This document shows positions 16,372-25,025 of a DNA stretch of 64,000 nucleotides, piece by piece. The notes beneath the pieces are model-generated. The model searched no databases. It was not told where the DNA came from and was given only the letters and a program-made list of their open reading frames with translations. The stretch is from Chloroflexota bacterium (GTDB lineage: Bacteria > Chloroflexota > UBA11872 > VXOZ01). Every line of letters starts with the position of its first letter. Position 1 is the stretch's first letter. Position numbers and translations under genes: made by a program. The stretch covers positions 1 to 64,000 of the forward strand of contig JAJEAH010000084.1 of NCBI GenBank assembly GCA_022824225.1, in the 5' to 3' direction.

Positions 16372-17397
16372 CTACAGCTCGATGTCTACCGCAGCCCCGT
16401 TCTGTGCCAGGGATTCATAGACCGCCCACGTCACCGCCAACGCGATGCGCGCGTCCGCCGCGCTGGCCTGCACCGGCTCTTCGCCGCGGATCGCCCGCAG
16501 CGTGTGTTGGGTCAGGAGCAACTGGCTGTCGCCGCTGAACGGCCCAAACTCCTCAACAGCTCCGCCTTCCCGGAGAATCTTGAAGCCGTCTCGGGGCCGC
16601 GTTGGGGCCAGCGCGCCTTCCGGGCCAAGAATGTCATCGATGCGCCCCTGAGGCTGCACTCCCGGCGGCAGGCCCCACGAGATACTAAATGCGGCCAGAT
16701 CGCCGCTGCCGTATTCCAACGCTACCGTCGCCGTATCCGGCGCGATATTCTGGAAGTGGGCGATCTCCGGCCGGTCTTTGGCAAACGTAAACCCGTGGGC
16801 GCTCACCCGCACCGGGTCCGTGCCCGTGAGCCAGCGCCAGTAGTCGAAATAGTGCGTCATGAAGTCGTTGAGCGGACCGCCGTTGCCGCGGTCCATGTCG
16901 TGCATGGCCAGCTTGGGGCGAATGTGCGCTGCCGAGTGCATGCGGAACATGACCGGGCTGCCCAGGGCCCGCTCGCGGATGGCCCGGCGCACCGCCGCGG
17001 GACCGTCGCCAAAGCGGCTCTGGTAATTCACGACGTACACCACGCCGGCCGCGTCCAGCGCCGCTATCATCCGATCGGCCTGGTCCAAGCGCATGGCAAT
17101 GGGCTTTTCGCTGAGCATGTGCTTGCCGTGCTCAGCGGCAAAGATGGTGACCTCTTCGTGGTAGAACGCAGGCGTGCAGACAGAGACGACGTCGATGTCG
17201 TCGCGGGCCACCGCATCCCGGTAGTCCGTAAAGACGTGGGGCGCGCCGTACGCCGCCGCCAGTTCTTGCGCCCGGTCTTCCAAGACGTCCACCACGGCGA
17301 CCACCTCGGCCTCGCCGGATTCGGCCCACGCCTTGGCATGGGCATTGCCCCGCGCGCCGGTGCCGACTATGCAAACGCGATACGTGTCGTTAGCCAT
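16372..17397 (-). CDS. Gfo/Idh/MocA-family NAD(P)-dependent oxidoreductase
   Basis: At 341 residues this is the usual length. The N-terminal Rossmann domain opens VCIVGTGARGNAHAKAW (GxGxxG) and ends with the catalytic-region motif LSEKPIAM. The C-terminal alpha/beta domain includes MTHYFDYWRWL. Members oxidise or reduce a hydroxyl of sugars, inositols or sugar acids. GAGAGGAG lies upstream of the ATG at 17397. It is the last gene of a minus-strand module that begins with another dehydrogenase (18877) and a glucarate-dehydratase-like gene (17661), so a sugar-acid substrate is likely. The exact substrate is unknown. Confidence 0.9.
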   Translation of the reverse strand: MANDTYRVCIVGTGARGNAHAKAWAESGEAEVVAVVDVLEDRAQELAAAYGAPHVFTDYRDAVARDDIDVVSVCTPAFYHEEVTIFAAEHGKHMLSEKPIAMRLDQADRMIAALDAAGVVYVVNYQSRFGDGPAAVRRAIRERALGSPVMFRMHSAAHIRPKLAMHDMDRGNGGPLNDFMTHYFDYWRWLTGTDPVRVSAHGFTFAKDRPEIAHFQNIAPDTATVALEYGSGDLAAFSISWGLPPGVQPQGRIDDILGPEGALAPTRPRDGFKILREGGAVEEFGPFSGDSQLLLTQHTLRAIRGEEPVQASAADARIALAVTWAVYESLAQNGAAVDIEL

Positions 17398-17660
17398 GTC
17401 ACATGTGCTCCTCTCACTTCAGCGATTCCTGCTAGGCGTCTTGCAGGCTGCGTGGTGACCCGCTATCCCGGCTCGACCGCAAATCCCTTGAGTCTGCCAA
17501 TTGGCATGTAAGTCAGCATGGGGTATAGACACTGGCGTGTCAACGCAAGCTGATTGGAGAAAGTGGGATGAGCGGCCCCATCGCAAGTTACGTGAGCGAA
17601 ACGCCCTTGTGCCAGCCGCCAGCCAATTCACGAACACGAACATATCCCAAGCGGGACTTG

Positions 17661-18839
17661 CTACCAGCGCGGGCGCATAGGCAGCCAATTCGGATCCCGC
17701 GCCTGCATGGCGCTCACGTCGTCGCGGCCGGCGGCCTTGTGCTCCTGGTAGCGCTCGTGGGCCGCTTGCAGGCGGTCGTCGTCCACCTCCACGCCCAGGC
17801 CCGGGCCGGTTGGCACCGGGAATGCGCCGTCGACGAATTGCAGCGGCCCGCCGCACACGATGTCATCCTGTTCGTTCCAGGGATAGTGGGTATCCGACGC
17901 ATAGATGAGATTCGGCGCCGCCGCCGCCCAGTGTGTCATCGCCGCAAGTGATATGCCCGTGTGGCTATTGCTGTGCTGGGAGACGCCCAGGCGGAACACC
18001 TCGCAAATCTTCGCCAATTCCACAGACGCCCGCAGTCCGCCCCAGCCGTGGTGGTCGGCGAGCACGACCTGCACGGCGTCCATGAACACGGCCGGCGCGA
18101 TGTGGGTGAACGCCGTCACGACCATATTCGTGGCCAGCGGTATGGGCGTCGCCTGCGCCACCGCCGCCATACCGGCCAGGTCCGGCGCCGGGTCTTCGTA
18201 GTATTCCAGGTCCAGTTCCTCCACCCAGCCGGCGAACCGGATGCTTGTCTCCACCGACCAAATGGCGTTCGGATCGATGCGGAGCTGGTGGTCCGGGAAG
18301 CGTTCCCGCAGTTGGCGCATGGTCTCGGCTTCCTCTTCCGGCGGCAGGACGCCGCCCTTGAGCTTCAGCGTCTTGAAGCCGTAGCGCTCCACGAACCTCT
18401 CGGCCTGGGCCACCAGTTGCTCCGGACTCATGGCCTCGCCCCAGTCGTCATCGCCGGCGTATTTATAGAAGAGGTATGCGCCGTAGTCCACGGCATCGCG
18501 GACCTTGCCGCCGAGCAGGTCGCACACCGGCCGGCCGCTGGCCTTGCCGAGCAGATCGAGCATGGCCGTCTCGTAGGCGGCAAAGATGCGCGGGCTATTG
18601 ATGAGCATGCGCAGCCGGTTGAAGTGGGCCGGATCACTGCCGGTCACCAGCGCTGCGGCGCCTTCGAGCTGGCGCACCATTTCCTCGCCGCCGTAGGTCT
18701 CGCCCCAACCCACGCAGCCGTCGTCGCCGGTCAACCGTATGATGGAGCGCAGCGCGTACGGCTCATGCAGCCCCCATGAGTTGCGCAACGGGGGATCGCT
18801 CAGCGCGACCGGAATGACGCGGGCCTCGACTATGCGCAT
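17661..18839 (-). CDS. Enolase-superfamily dehydratase, glucarate-dehydratase-like
   Basis: This 392-residue mandelate racemase/muconate lactonising enzyme relative has a capping domain (about 1-125) and a TIM barrel. Visible catalytic features are the KLKG lysine pair, metal ligands in LRIDPNA (Asp), YYEDP (Glu) and PLATNM (Asn), the Asp of LADHHG and the His of HSNSHTGIS. The ATNM and HSNxH motifs are those of the glucarate dehydratase subgroup, which removes water from D-glucarate or similar acid sugars. The frame starts upstream at 18866, but ATG 18839 with AAGGAGAG is preferred. It is flanked by two Gfo/Idh dehydrogenases in one minus-strand operon. Substrate within the acid sugars is uncertain. 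Confidence 0.88.
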   Translation of the reverse strand: MRIVEARVIPVALSDPPLRNSWGLHEPYALRSIIRLTGDDGCVGWGETYGGEEMVRQLEGAAALVTGSDPAHFNRLRMLINSPRIFAAYETAMLDLLGKASGRPVCDLLGGKVRDAVDYGAYLFYKYAGDDDWGEAMSPEQLVAQAERFVERYGFKTLKLKGGVLPPEEEAETMRQLRERFPDHQLRIDPNAIWSVETSIRFAGWVEELDLEYYEDPAPDLAGMAAVAQATPIPLATNMVVTAFTHIAPAVFMDAVQVVLADHHGWGGLRASVELAKICEVFRLGVSQHSNSHTGISLAAMTHWAAAAPNLIYASDTHYPWNEQDDIVCGGPLQFVDGAFPVPTGPGLGVEVDDDRLQAAHERYQEHKAAGRDDVSAMQARDPNWLPMRPRW

Positions 18840-18876
18840 CGGAACATCTCTCCTTACGCGCGCCAAACGCGCGTGA

Positions 18877-19743
18877 CTACAGTACGGCTGACAATTCCAC
18901 CCGCTCGCCCGTCTCTCCAGATTGCTTCGCCGCGACGAGCATGCCGATGATCTCCAGCATCTCCTCGTGGGGTATGGGATTTTCGCGGGTCTGAATCATG
19001 CGCACCACGTTGCGCATCTGCTCGGCGTAGAAGAAATTGGCATCGCGCACGGTTACGTCGGCGCTGCCCTCTGTGCCGTACACCTGCAGCAAGAAGCCGT
19101 AGCGGGCGGCGCGAATGATCTGCATGGTCACCGCGCGGCCGTCGGTATAGCGCACGTGGACGATGTCGTATTCGTCCGTATACTCGTTGCGCACCCACGC
19201 GATGCCGGGGCCCATGATCGTGTAGAAGAGCTCCGCCGCGTGGATGCCGTAGTAGACGAGTTCGTTCGGTCCGGTGGCCACGGCAATCCGCGCCTCGCCC
19301 ACGAGCTCTTGCTCATTGGCCTTGAAGTCGATGACTTCCCGCGCGAAGCGCAGCGCCGACGACGACATCAGCGGCGTGTTGTGGGCTTGGGCCAGCCGCA
19401 CCATCTCCTTAGCATGTTCGATGCCCAGCGCAAACGGCTTATCCACAAACGTCGGCACGCCGGCCTCCAGATAGGGCCGCGCCAGTTCCAGGTGCGTGTC
19501 GCCGGGGTCTTCCAGCACCAGCACACCGTCGGCCCGGCCGATCGCCGCCGTGGGCTCATCGAGCACGGCGTCCAGCCCATGCGCAGCCGCGAATTCCTCC
19601 GCCGCCGCGCGGTCGCGGTCCCAGAGCATGGAGATGCGGGCCACGCCGTTCAGGCCCGCGCCGTCGGGGTTCTCTTCATTGATGAGTTGGGAAAAAGAAC
19701 GCGGGTGCTGGGGACTAAGCCCAATGATGGCAAGTTCGAGCAT
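18877..19743 (-). CDS. Gfo/Idh/MocA-like protein with altered nucleotide-binding loop
   Basis: This 288-residue protein is shorter than its paralogues. The first strand is LELAIIGLSPQHPRSF, so the GxGxxG dinucleotide loop is missing. The later catalytic-region motif is VDKPFAL in place of EKP. The remaining fold (HLELARPYLEAGVPTF, then YYGIHAAELFYTIMGPG) is typical. The frame begins at 19944, but ATG 19743 after AAAGGAAAG is the start. It is the first gene of the operon with the glucarate-dehydratase-like enzyme 38 nt downstream. It may bind a cofactor differently, or act as a non-redox partner; neither is shown. Confidence 0.8.
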   Translation of the reverse strand: MLELAIIGLSPQHPRSFSQLINEENPDGAGLNGVARISMLWDRDRAAAEEFAAAHGLDAVLDEPTAAIGRADGVLVLEDPGDTHLELARPYLEAGVPTFVDKPFALGIEHAKEMVRLAQAHNTPLMSSSALRFAREVIDFKANEQELVGEARIAVATGPNELVYYGIHAAELFYTIMGPGIAWVRNEYTDEYDIVHVRYTDGRAVTMQIIRAARYGFLLQVYGTEGSADVTVRDANFFYAEQMRNVVRMIQTRENPIPHEEMLEIIGMLVAAKQSGETGERVELSAVL

Positions 19744-19880
19744 GGAGCGCTTTCCTTTCACGTAATGCAAGCGGTGTGACGTTGCAACCTGCGGATTGAC
19801 CTCATGATACTGCACTGCGCGCCATCGTAGGCAAAGCAACAATAGCGAAGCTCTCAGGCGCTCAGGCAACGGCCACGAGA

Positions 19881-19901
19881 GCCTACGGTTCACCCGTAGG
19901 C
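19881..19901. repeat. Short perfect hairpin
   Basis: GCCTACGG and CCGTAGGC flank a five-base loop in the spacer upstream of the 18877-19743 gene. It is probably a small palindromic repeat; there is no T-run to make it a terminator. Confidence 0.45.
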
Positions 19902-20035
19902 TTGGCGTCGCCGTTAAGGCTCGCCGTTCGCTCGCATGCGCCACGCGACGCTTCGCCAGACCTACGAGCTGCGACAGACCTTAACTGAAACGACTCGTGA
20001 GACGCGTGCTGTTTCATGGCCCGCTGGTGTCTACC

Positions 20036-21367
20036 CTAGCGCAACGTAATGGTTTCCGTAAATGGCGAGCAACCGGCCTTGTTGCATGCTCTGACCCTAT
20101 AGCTGGTGGTATCGAATCCATCAAGGTCCGTATTGGGGTGAGGATCGTAGTAACAGCCGCGACCGGAGCCTTCCACGCCCGGGCACGTGGGCAGCATCGG
20201 GGCGCTTATCTCCATGTCGAACGTGAAGGGTTGAGATGGATCGGCGCCCTGCCAAACCTCATAGTATGTCGCGCCTGCCACCGCTTCCCAGAACACTCTC
20301 GCATCGTCGGGCAAGCCACTTACGTCAACCTTCTCCGCGTGAAAACCGGTGGGCGCGGTTGGCGGATCAACCGGGCCTTGGGCTTCCGTGAGTCCACCCG
20401 CCTGACCGGAGCCTGCATAGCAGCCGCTGTCGTTGCACGCGTTGACGCGATAGTAGTAGATCGCGCTTGGCTGCAAGCCCCTATCGACATACTGGGTATG
20501 GTTGGGGCTCGATCCTGTGGGCGTGTACCTAATCTCTTGTGCCGCCTGCCCTTCCGGCTGCCGATAGATAAGGTAGTACTGCGGCAGGGTTTCGTATGAT
20601 GCAACATGCTCTGCGGGAGTATAGTCGGTGTTGATCGCCGAGCAGCCTAGGTTTGTGCAAGCGGCGACCCAATAGTGGTGCCTGTAGTCACTCCCCGACC
20701 AGTAGATCGTCAGCGAATCCAGCGTCCTGTCGACAACTTCAACACGATAGGGTCCTCTAGGAGCCGGGATAGTATGGGCGTACACCGTCCCGTCCACGTT
20801 CCCAGCCACCTCAGCGCATTGCGGGTGGTAGGAAACGGACGGTGTGCAGCGCGCATTATCCTGGTTATGGTAGACCTTGTAGTGGGTGGCCCCGGGCACG
20901 GGGCTCCACGCAATCCGCAGAACCGAATCTTCTTGCAGGAAATCTATCTCAGCGGGGGGAGGAGGCAAGGGTAGTGCGGGGTTGACCGTGTCGACTTTAG
21001 AGCAGCGAAAGCGGTTGCAGGCGATGACCCAGTAGTTGCCCGTTTCCTCGCGATAATTGTGGTGGAGGTAGAATGTGCCTTCGATGCCGCTCTCAAGTTC
21101 CACGCAGTTTTCGGGCCGGCCGGATTCCAGCCGGCAGTCTCCGTCGCCGAAGTAAACGGTATAGCTGTGCGCACCCGGCGAGGCGTCCCAGGATAGTTCC
21201 ACGGCTTCGAGCACGTGCCCGAAACGCTGGTTGGGTGGCGTCCCCGGTGAGGAAAAAGGGCCGCACGAGCTCATCGCCAACAGCAGCAGCGCAAACACCA
21301 GGATTGCAGGAACACCCAGGATTCCGACGGAAACACCGGTGCGGCTTTCCCGCGTTGAGCCATTCAT
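20036..21367 (-). CDS. Secreted lipoprotein with four fibronectin type III-like repeats
   Basis: This 443-residue protein starts with a basic n-region, a hydrophobic stretch (ILGVPAILVFALLLLAMSSC) and a Cys that would be lipidated (lipobox MSSC, not ideal). Four beta-sandwich repeats follow. Each has an AVxLSWDAxPGAxxYTVY-type opening (also LRIAWSPVPGATHYKVY and ARVFWEAVAGATYYEVW) and ends in a YWVxACNxxGCS or YRVRACNKAGCS pattern with Cys pairs. It likely binds a surface polymer or partner protein. ATG 21367 is chosen because AGGTGG lies 8 nt upstream. It is divergent from the substrate-binding protein at 21572. No enzymatic domain is seen. Confidence 0.75.
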   Translation of the reverse strand: MNGSTRESRTGVSVGILGVPAILVFALLLLAMSSCGPFSSPGTPPNQRFGHVLEAVELSWDASPGAHSYTVYFGDGDCRLESGRPENCVELESGIEGTFYLHHNYREETGNYWVIACNRFRCSKVDTVNPALPLPPPPAEIDFLQEDSVLRIAWSPVPGATHYKVYHNQDNARCTPSVSYHPQCAEVAGNVDGTVYAHTIPAPRGPYRVEVVDRTLDSLTIYWSGSDYRHHYWVAACTNLGCSAINTDYTPAEHVASYETLPQYYLIYRQPEGQAAQEIRYTPTGSSPNHTQYVDRGLQPSAIYYYRVNACNDSGCYAGSGQAGGLTEAQGPVDPPTAPTGFHAEKVDVSGLPDDARVFWEAVAGATYYEVWQGADPSQPFTFDMEISAPMLPTCPGVEGSGRGCYYDPHPNTDLDGFDTTSYRVRACNKAGCSPFTETITLR

Positions 21368-21448
21368 TCGGCTGACCACCTGTATCATTTTCCAGAGCGC
21401 GTTCTGCCTCTCGCGCACTCACTGCACCCGGCCATTGTGCCATACCTC

Positions 21449-21477
21449 TTGACGAAGCTCCTCTCCACTGCTATAAA
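21449..21477 (+). promoter_or_regulatory. Sigma-70-type promoter of the first substrate-binding protein gene
   Basis: TTGACG (21449-21454) and TATAAA (21472-21477) are separated by 17 nt, about 95 nt before the ATG at 21572. Confidence 0.65.
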
Positions 21478-21571
21478 ACTATGGATAGACTAGCTCTGCC
21501 TATCTTGATCAAACAAGTGGGAAGGGCTGGTAAAACGACGAGTTTACGCAGTTGTGCGGAGGAGGCCAACC

Positions 21572-22969
21572 ATGCGTACGTCCAGACGGCAAGTGCTTGG
21601 TGCTAGTGCGGGTTTCGCGGGAAGCGCGATCCTGCTCGCCGCCTGCGGTACCGCCGCGGCCCCAATGGAGGAAGCGGCTGAGGCCGAGGCGCCACAGGCA
21701 GAAGCTGAAGAGAAGCCGGCAGCGCCGATGGAGGCCACCGAGGTGGTCTACTGGTCGCTCACGTCTTCGTGGGGTTCATTCAACGAGGAAATCGGCGCTG
21801 AGTTGGTGACAGAGTTCAACGAGACGTTCGATGCGTACAACGTCACCACCGTGCCCAAGTCCGGCAGGGACAATCGCGACACCCTGCCCGCGGCGGTGGC
21901 CGGCGGCGCGGCGCCCGATATGGCGTTTCAGGACCGCTACATTCCCAAGACCATGGCGGTGAACGGCATCGTGCGCGACATTACGGACATGGTGAAGGCG
22001 TCGTCCATCATCAATACCGCCGACATGTGGGAGCGCATCCTCAATGACGTCACCTACCGCGGCCACCACTTCGGCTTGCCGTGGTCGGCGGACGTGCGCA
22101 CGCTCTTCTACAACGACGACGCGCTGGTGGAAGTAGGCCTGGACCCCGAGAGCCCGCCCACTTCCTGGGACGAGTTCCATGAAGCCATCAACCTGACGTT
22201 CAGGAAAGACGGCGCCAATATCGAACGTCTTGGCTTCGTGCCGTTGTGGGGCAGCGGCGGCGCGCTCGCCGGTTGGATGATCCCCTACTGGCAGCAGGGC
22301 GGCAGCCTGACGTCAGCCGACGACAGCACGTCCACCATGGACAACGAGATGATGGTGAACGCCTTCGAGCATACGCTGCGTATGTACGAGGCGCAGGACG
22401 GCTATGCCGCCATCCAGGAGTTCCGCGGCGAGATTCGCCCGCAGCAGATCTTCATCGACGGTAAGCTGGCGATGTACTTCGAGATCTACGACATCCCGAA
22501 TTTCCCCGACTACCGCGAGGGCTTTGCGGCGCTCAATTACGGCTTGGCGGTGGAGCCCATCCCGCCCGGCGGCACGCCCGCCACGTACGGCGGCGGCGGC
22601 TCCAAGGTGCTGCCGAACGCTTCGGCCAATCCCGAAGGCGCGTTCGCGTTCCTGGAGTGGCTCTACGACGTGCCGCAAGAGTTGCGCTTCAACGATGAGA
22701 AGGGGCGCCTCCCGGTACAGCAGGCCATCGCGAACAGTCCCGAGTGGACCAAGGACGACCCTCTGCGCTTGCAGGCCTCTATCGAGATGGCCGGCGCGCA
22801 CTGGGTAGTGACCGCTCCCGGCGGCATCGAGATCCTCGGCCTGCACGTGGCCCTGCCGCGCACCATCTACCAGGGCGAGAAGACCATCCAGGAGGCCATC
22901 GCCGAAACCAACGAGCAGACCCAGATCGTCCTGGACGAGACGCTCGCCAACTCGGTGCTGGACTTCTAA
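21572..22969 (+). CDS. ABC transporter substrate-binding lipoprotein (family 1 type)
   Basis: This 465-residue protein begins with twin arginines and a hydrophobic stretch (RTSRRQVLGASAGFAGSAIL) ending in the lipobox LAAC, so it is an exported, lipid-anchored receptor. The rest is the two-lobed sugar-binding fold, with LPWSADVRTLFYNDDALVEVGL and GGGSKVLPNAS as recognisable segments. The frame opens with GTG at 21554, but ATG 21572 after GGAGGAGG is the better start. A strong promoter and a terminator (23032-23070) make it monocistronic. It has no permease or ATPase neighbour, which is odd, and is clearly paralogous to 30587-31993. Confidence 0.88.
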   Translation: MRTSRRQVLGASAGFAGSAILLAACGTAAAPMEEAAEAEAPQAEAEEKPAAPMEATEVVYWSLTSSWGSFNEEIGAELVTEFNETFDAYNVTTVPKSGRDNRDTLPAAVAGGAAPDMAFQDRYIPKTMAVNGIVRDITDMVKASSIINTADMWERILNDVTYRGHHFGLPWSADVRTLFYNDDALVEVGLDPESPPTSWDEFHEAINLTFRKDGANIERLGFVPLWGSGGALAGWMIPYWQQGGSLTSADDSTSTMDNEMMVNAFEHTLRMYEAQDGYAAIQEFRGEIRPQQIFIDGKLAMYFEIYDIPNFPDYREGFAALNYGLAVEPIPPGGTPATYGGGGSKVLPNASANPEGAFAFLEWLYDVPQELRFNDEKGRLPVQQAIANSPEWTKDDPLRLQASIEMAGAHWVVTAPGGIEILGLHVALPRTIYQGEKTIQEAIAETNEQTQIVLDETLANSVLDF

Positions 22970-23031
22970 GGACTAGGCAGCATGTGGGGCAACGTTGCTT
23001 AGGCACGCTTTCCCCAACGTTGCGAAGTGAA

Positions 23032-23070
23032 GGAAAAGGGCAACCTGTAGTGGTTGTCCTTTTCCTTTCC
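23032..23070 (+). terminator. Rho-independent terminator after the substrate-binding protein
   Basis: GGAAAAGGGCAACC (23032-23045) pairs with GGTTGTCCTTTTCC (23052-23065) around a 6-nt loop, with one G-T pair, and a T-rich tract follows. Confidence 0.75.
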
Positions 23071-23209
23071 TAATTCCTCCTATTCCGCTAGCTCAAACTC
23101 GGTTGGCGCTTGCCAGAATGGGAGGTGTCGCGGTTTTAGCACCCGGTTTCTTGTGTGACCGAGAATGGTGACTGGGAAAGCGACCGGATCGTCTCGAAGG
23201 CAGTGAGGA

Positions 23210-24187
23210 TCACCCGCGGTAGCGGATGATGCCGGGGTCAGGCGGCCACTCCGGGATTCCCAAATTCCTATCCATCAGCGGTCCGCTTGTCCTGAACTCG
23301 CTTGCGTCGCAATCCAAGGGCGCGAGTGGCGCGCCCGCGCGCAGGAAGTCTCCCGGGAGCCAGAGTGTGCCCTCCGTGTCCAACGACCACAGCATGGTGG
23401 TTCCCGCCGCCGAGCTATGGCGCACGAATAGCGCGGTCAGGAGCCCCATGAACGTCAGGTGAACGCCCTCCCACTGTGTAGCAACGTGAGACCAGTCCGG
23501 CGAAAGCGTACCGACCCCGGCCGGGCTATTGGGATGCTGATTGATGCGCGGAAAAGAAGCGCAGAGCGCGTGCCAATCGGCGGGGCCGGATACTTCGAAG
23601 ACGCGGGCCGATGCGTCGATTTTGGCTGCGAACCTGCGGTGCGTCTCTACCATCCCCCAGTCGCCGACGCCCAATGGGATAACGGTGTCGAGGCACGAAT
23701 GCCCGTCACTGAGCGTGGAGGTTATGCGCCATTCCCTGGGACGTTGTGCGTAGTCTTCCCAGCAGAATGCCGACTTGGGTGACGCCGCGCGGGCGGATGT
23801 TCGCTTGAATATGCGCTGTATGCGCTCCCAAATGGGGTAAGGCGGCGCCGCGCGGGCGGAGGTCGGGTACGTCGTCTCGTCAATCACGAGCATCTGCCGG
23901 GTCGGGTCTATAGGCGCGGTCCACCAGCGGCTTTGGGGATGTGACACAACCGCGCGCGCCAGGCTAGCCAGGTCTGCGCCGCGCGAAAGCGCGGCCGCAA
24001 CGGCTCGTTCGAAATCCGCCGACCAAGGATTGAGCGCGTCCAAGGCGGCCGCGGCCCGCGAGAACGCCTGCGGCGGCGTGACGGCAACTTCAATGGGAAC
24101 CTGGTCCCGCTCGATAGTCAGCAAGAAAGCGCAGCCCACCGGGCAGCGCAGCAAACTGGCTGCCAGGTCGTCGGTCCGGGAATCCAT
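23210..24187 (-). CDS. Conserved-looking hypothetical protein
   Basis: This 325-residue protein has no signal peptide and no transmembrane segment. I do not recognise it. The N-terminal 100 residues hold a hydrophobic core (LLRCPVGCAFLLTIERDQ) and an Ala-rich helix. The middle has MLVIDETTYPTSA followed by a proline-rich stretch, and the C-terminal half carries several Trp-rich motifs (SPDWSHVATQWEGVHLTFMG, LWLPGDFLRAGA). The frame is open to 24271, but ATG 24187 with GAGGAAGAG before it fits best; the upstream part overlaps the gene at 24237. It lies 49 nt downstream of that membrane-protein gene and is probably co-transcribed with it. Confidence 0.6.
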   Translation of the reverse strand: MDSRTDDLAASLLRCPVGCAFLLTIERDQVPIEVAVTPPQAFSRAAAALDALNPWSADFERAVAAALSRGADLASLARAVVSHPQSRWWTAPIDPTRQMLVIDETTYPTSARAAPPYPIWERIQRIFKRTSARAASPKSAFCWEDYAQRPREWRITSTLSDGHSCLDTVIPLGVGDWGMVETHRRFAAKIDASARVFEVSGPADWHALCASFPRINQHPNSPAGVGTLSPDWSHVATQWEGVHLTFMGLLTALFVRHSSAAGTTMLWSLDTEGTLWLPGDFLRAGAPLAPLDCDASEFRTSGPLMDRNLGIPEWPPDPGIIRYRG

Positions 24188-24236
24188 CAAGCGCTCTTCC
24201 TCGCCTATTGAAACCTGTACTCCGCGCAACGCCTGG

Positions 24237-24848
24237 CTACGAGCGCCGTCTCCGCGATGCTGCCTGCGCACTGCCGCCCAGGCCGATGGTCGCCGCGGCG
24301 AGGGTGAGGGCGACCTGCACCAAAGCGAACGGCGCCAACAGCGGTGTGTGGTCCGCGGCGCCGGTCAACACGTCGATGACACTGGCTTCTTCCTCTGCGT
24401 GCTCTTCTGCGTGTTCTTCTTCCCCGTCTGCCTCTTCAGTATTCTCCTCGTCATCGGCGTGCTCGTCTTCTTCGTCGCTGTGCTCGTCTTCCTCCGCATG
24501 CTCATCGCCGGCGACGACCTCCACCATGTGCGCATCGGCCCCCACACCATGCGCGGTATTGCTGGCAAAGTGCTGCCAAAAGCCCACCAGAGAAATGAGG
24601 AGCACGATCGCAGCGATCACGCGGGCGAGCATGACAGCCGTACGTCCGGTCGAAACCAACAGGAGGATGAGCCCGATCGCGACCCCAAGCAGAGCCACCC
24701 ATGGCGGAAACTGCCACGGTTGGGACCAATGCCGCTCCATGGCGAGCTGGATCGCAGTGCCGGCCAGACCCAGCGTCGTGAGAATCAAGAGTGCCCAATG
24801 GATACTCTCGCGGCCGCCGTGTACCGCCCCCTGATCCTGTTCGCTCAT
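24237..24848 (-). CDS. Four-helix membrane protein with acidic, His-containing loop
   Basis: This 203-residue protein has three helices (about residues 17-38, 46-68, 72-92), a loop of about 45 residues (about 108-152) made almost wholly of Glu, Asp, Ala and His, and a fourth helix (about 165-190). Five His are spaced through the acidic run in DEHAEEDEH-like units, a pattern seen in metal-binding loops of transporters. With the N-terminus inside, the loop would face outward. AGGAGG precedes the ATG at 24848. It reads before the hypothetical gene 23210. Metal binding or pH sensing is only an inference. Confidence 0.7.
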   Translation of the reverse strand: MSEQDQGAVHGGRESIHWALLILTTLGLAGTAIQLAMERHWSQPWQFPPWVALLGVAIGLILLLVSTGRTAVMLARVIAAIVLLISLVGFWQHFASNTAHGVGADAHMVEVVAGDEHAEEDEHSDEEDEHADDEENTEEADGEEEHAEEHAEEEASVIDVLTGAADHTPLLAPFALVQVALTLAAATIGLGGSAQAASRRRRS

Positions 24849-24949
24849 TTCTGCCTCCTGCGCTCAGCTACACTGCAAGCGATCCGTGACTTCAAGCCTA
24901 TTGGGGTCAAGACTGCCTGTCAACCGCTTTAATCGCGGTGCGGCTTACC

Positions 24950-24978
24950 TTGACAGCTTGCCGCGAATACGCTGTACT
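24950..24978 (+). promoter_or_regulatory. Promoter of the Gfo/Idh gene at 25026
   Basis: TTGACA (24950-24955) and TGTACT (24973-24978) are separated by 17 nt, about 48 nt before the ATG. Consensus -35, one of the clearest promoters here. Confidence 0.65.
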
Positions 24979-25025
24979 GTACCCACGTTCCGTTAGACGT
25001 TCTTCTGCATTTGGGAGGATTAGCG

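Noticed and set aside
15408-16420. Frames of 96-121 residues in the repeat region
   Set aside because: They run through tandem repeats and give no recognisable protein.
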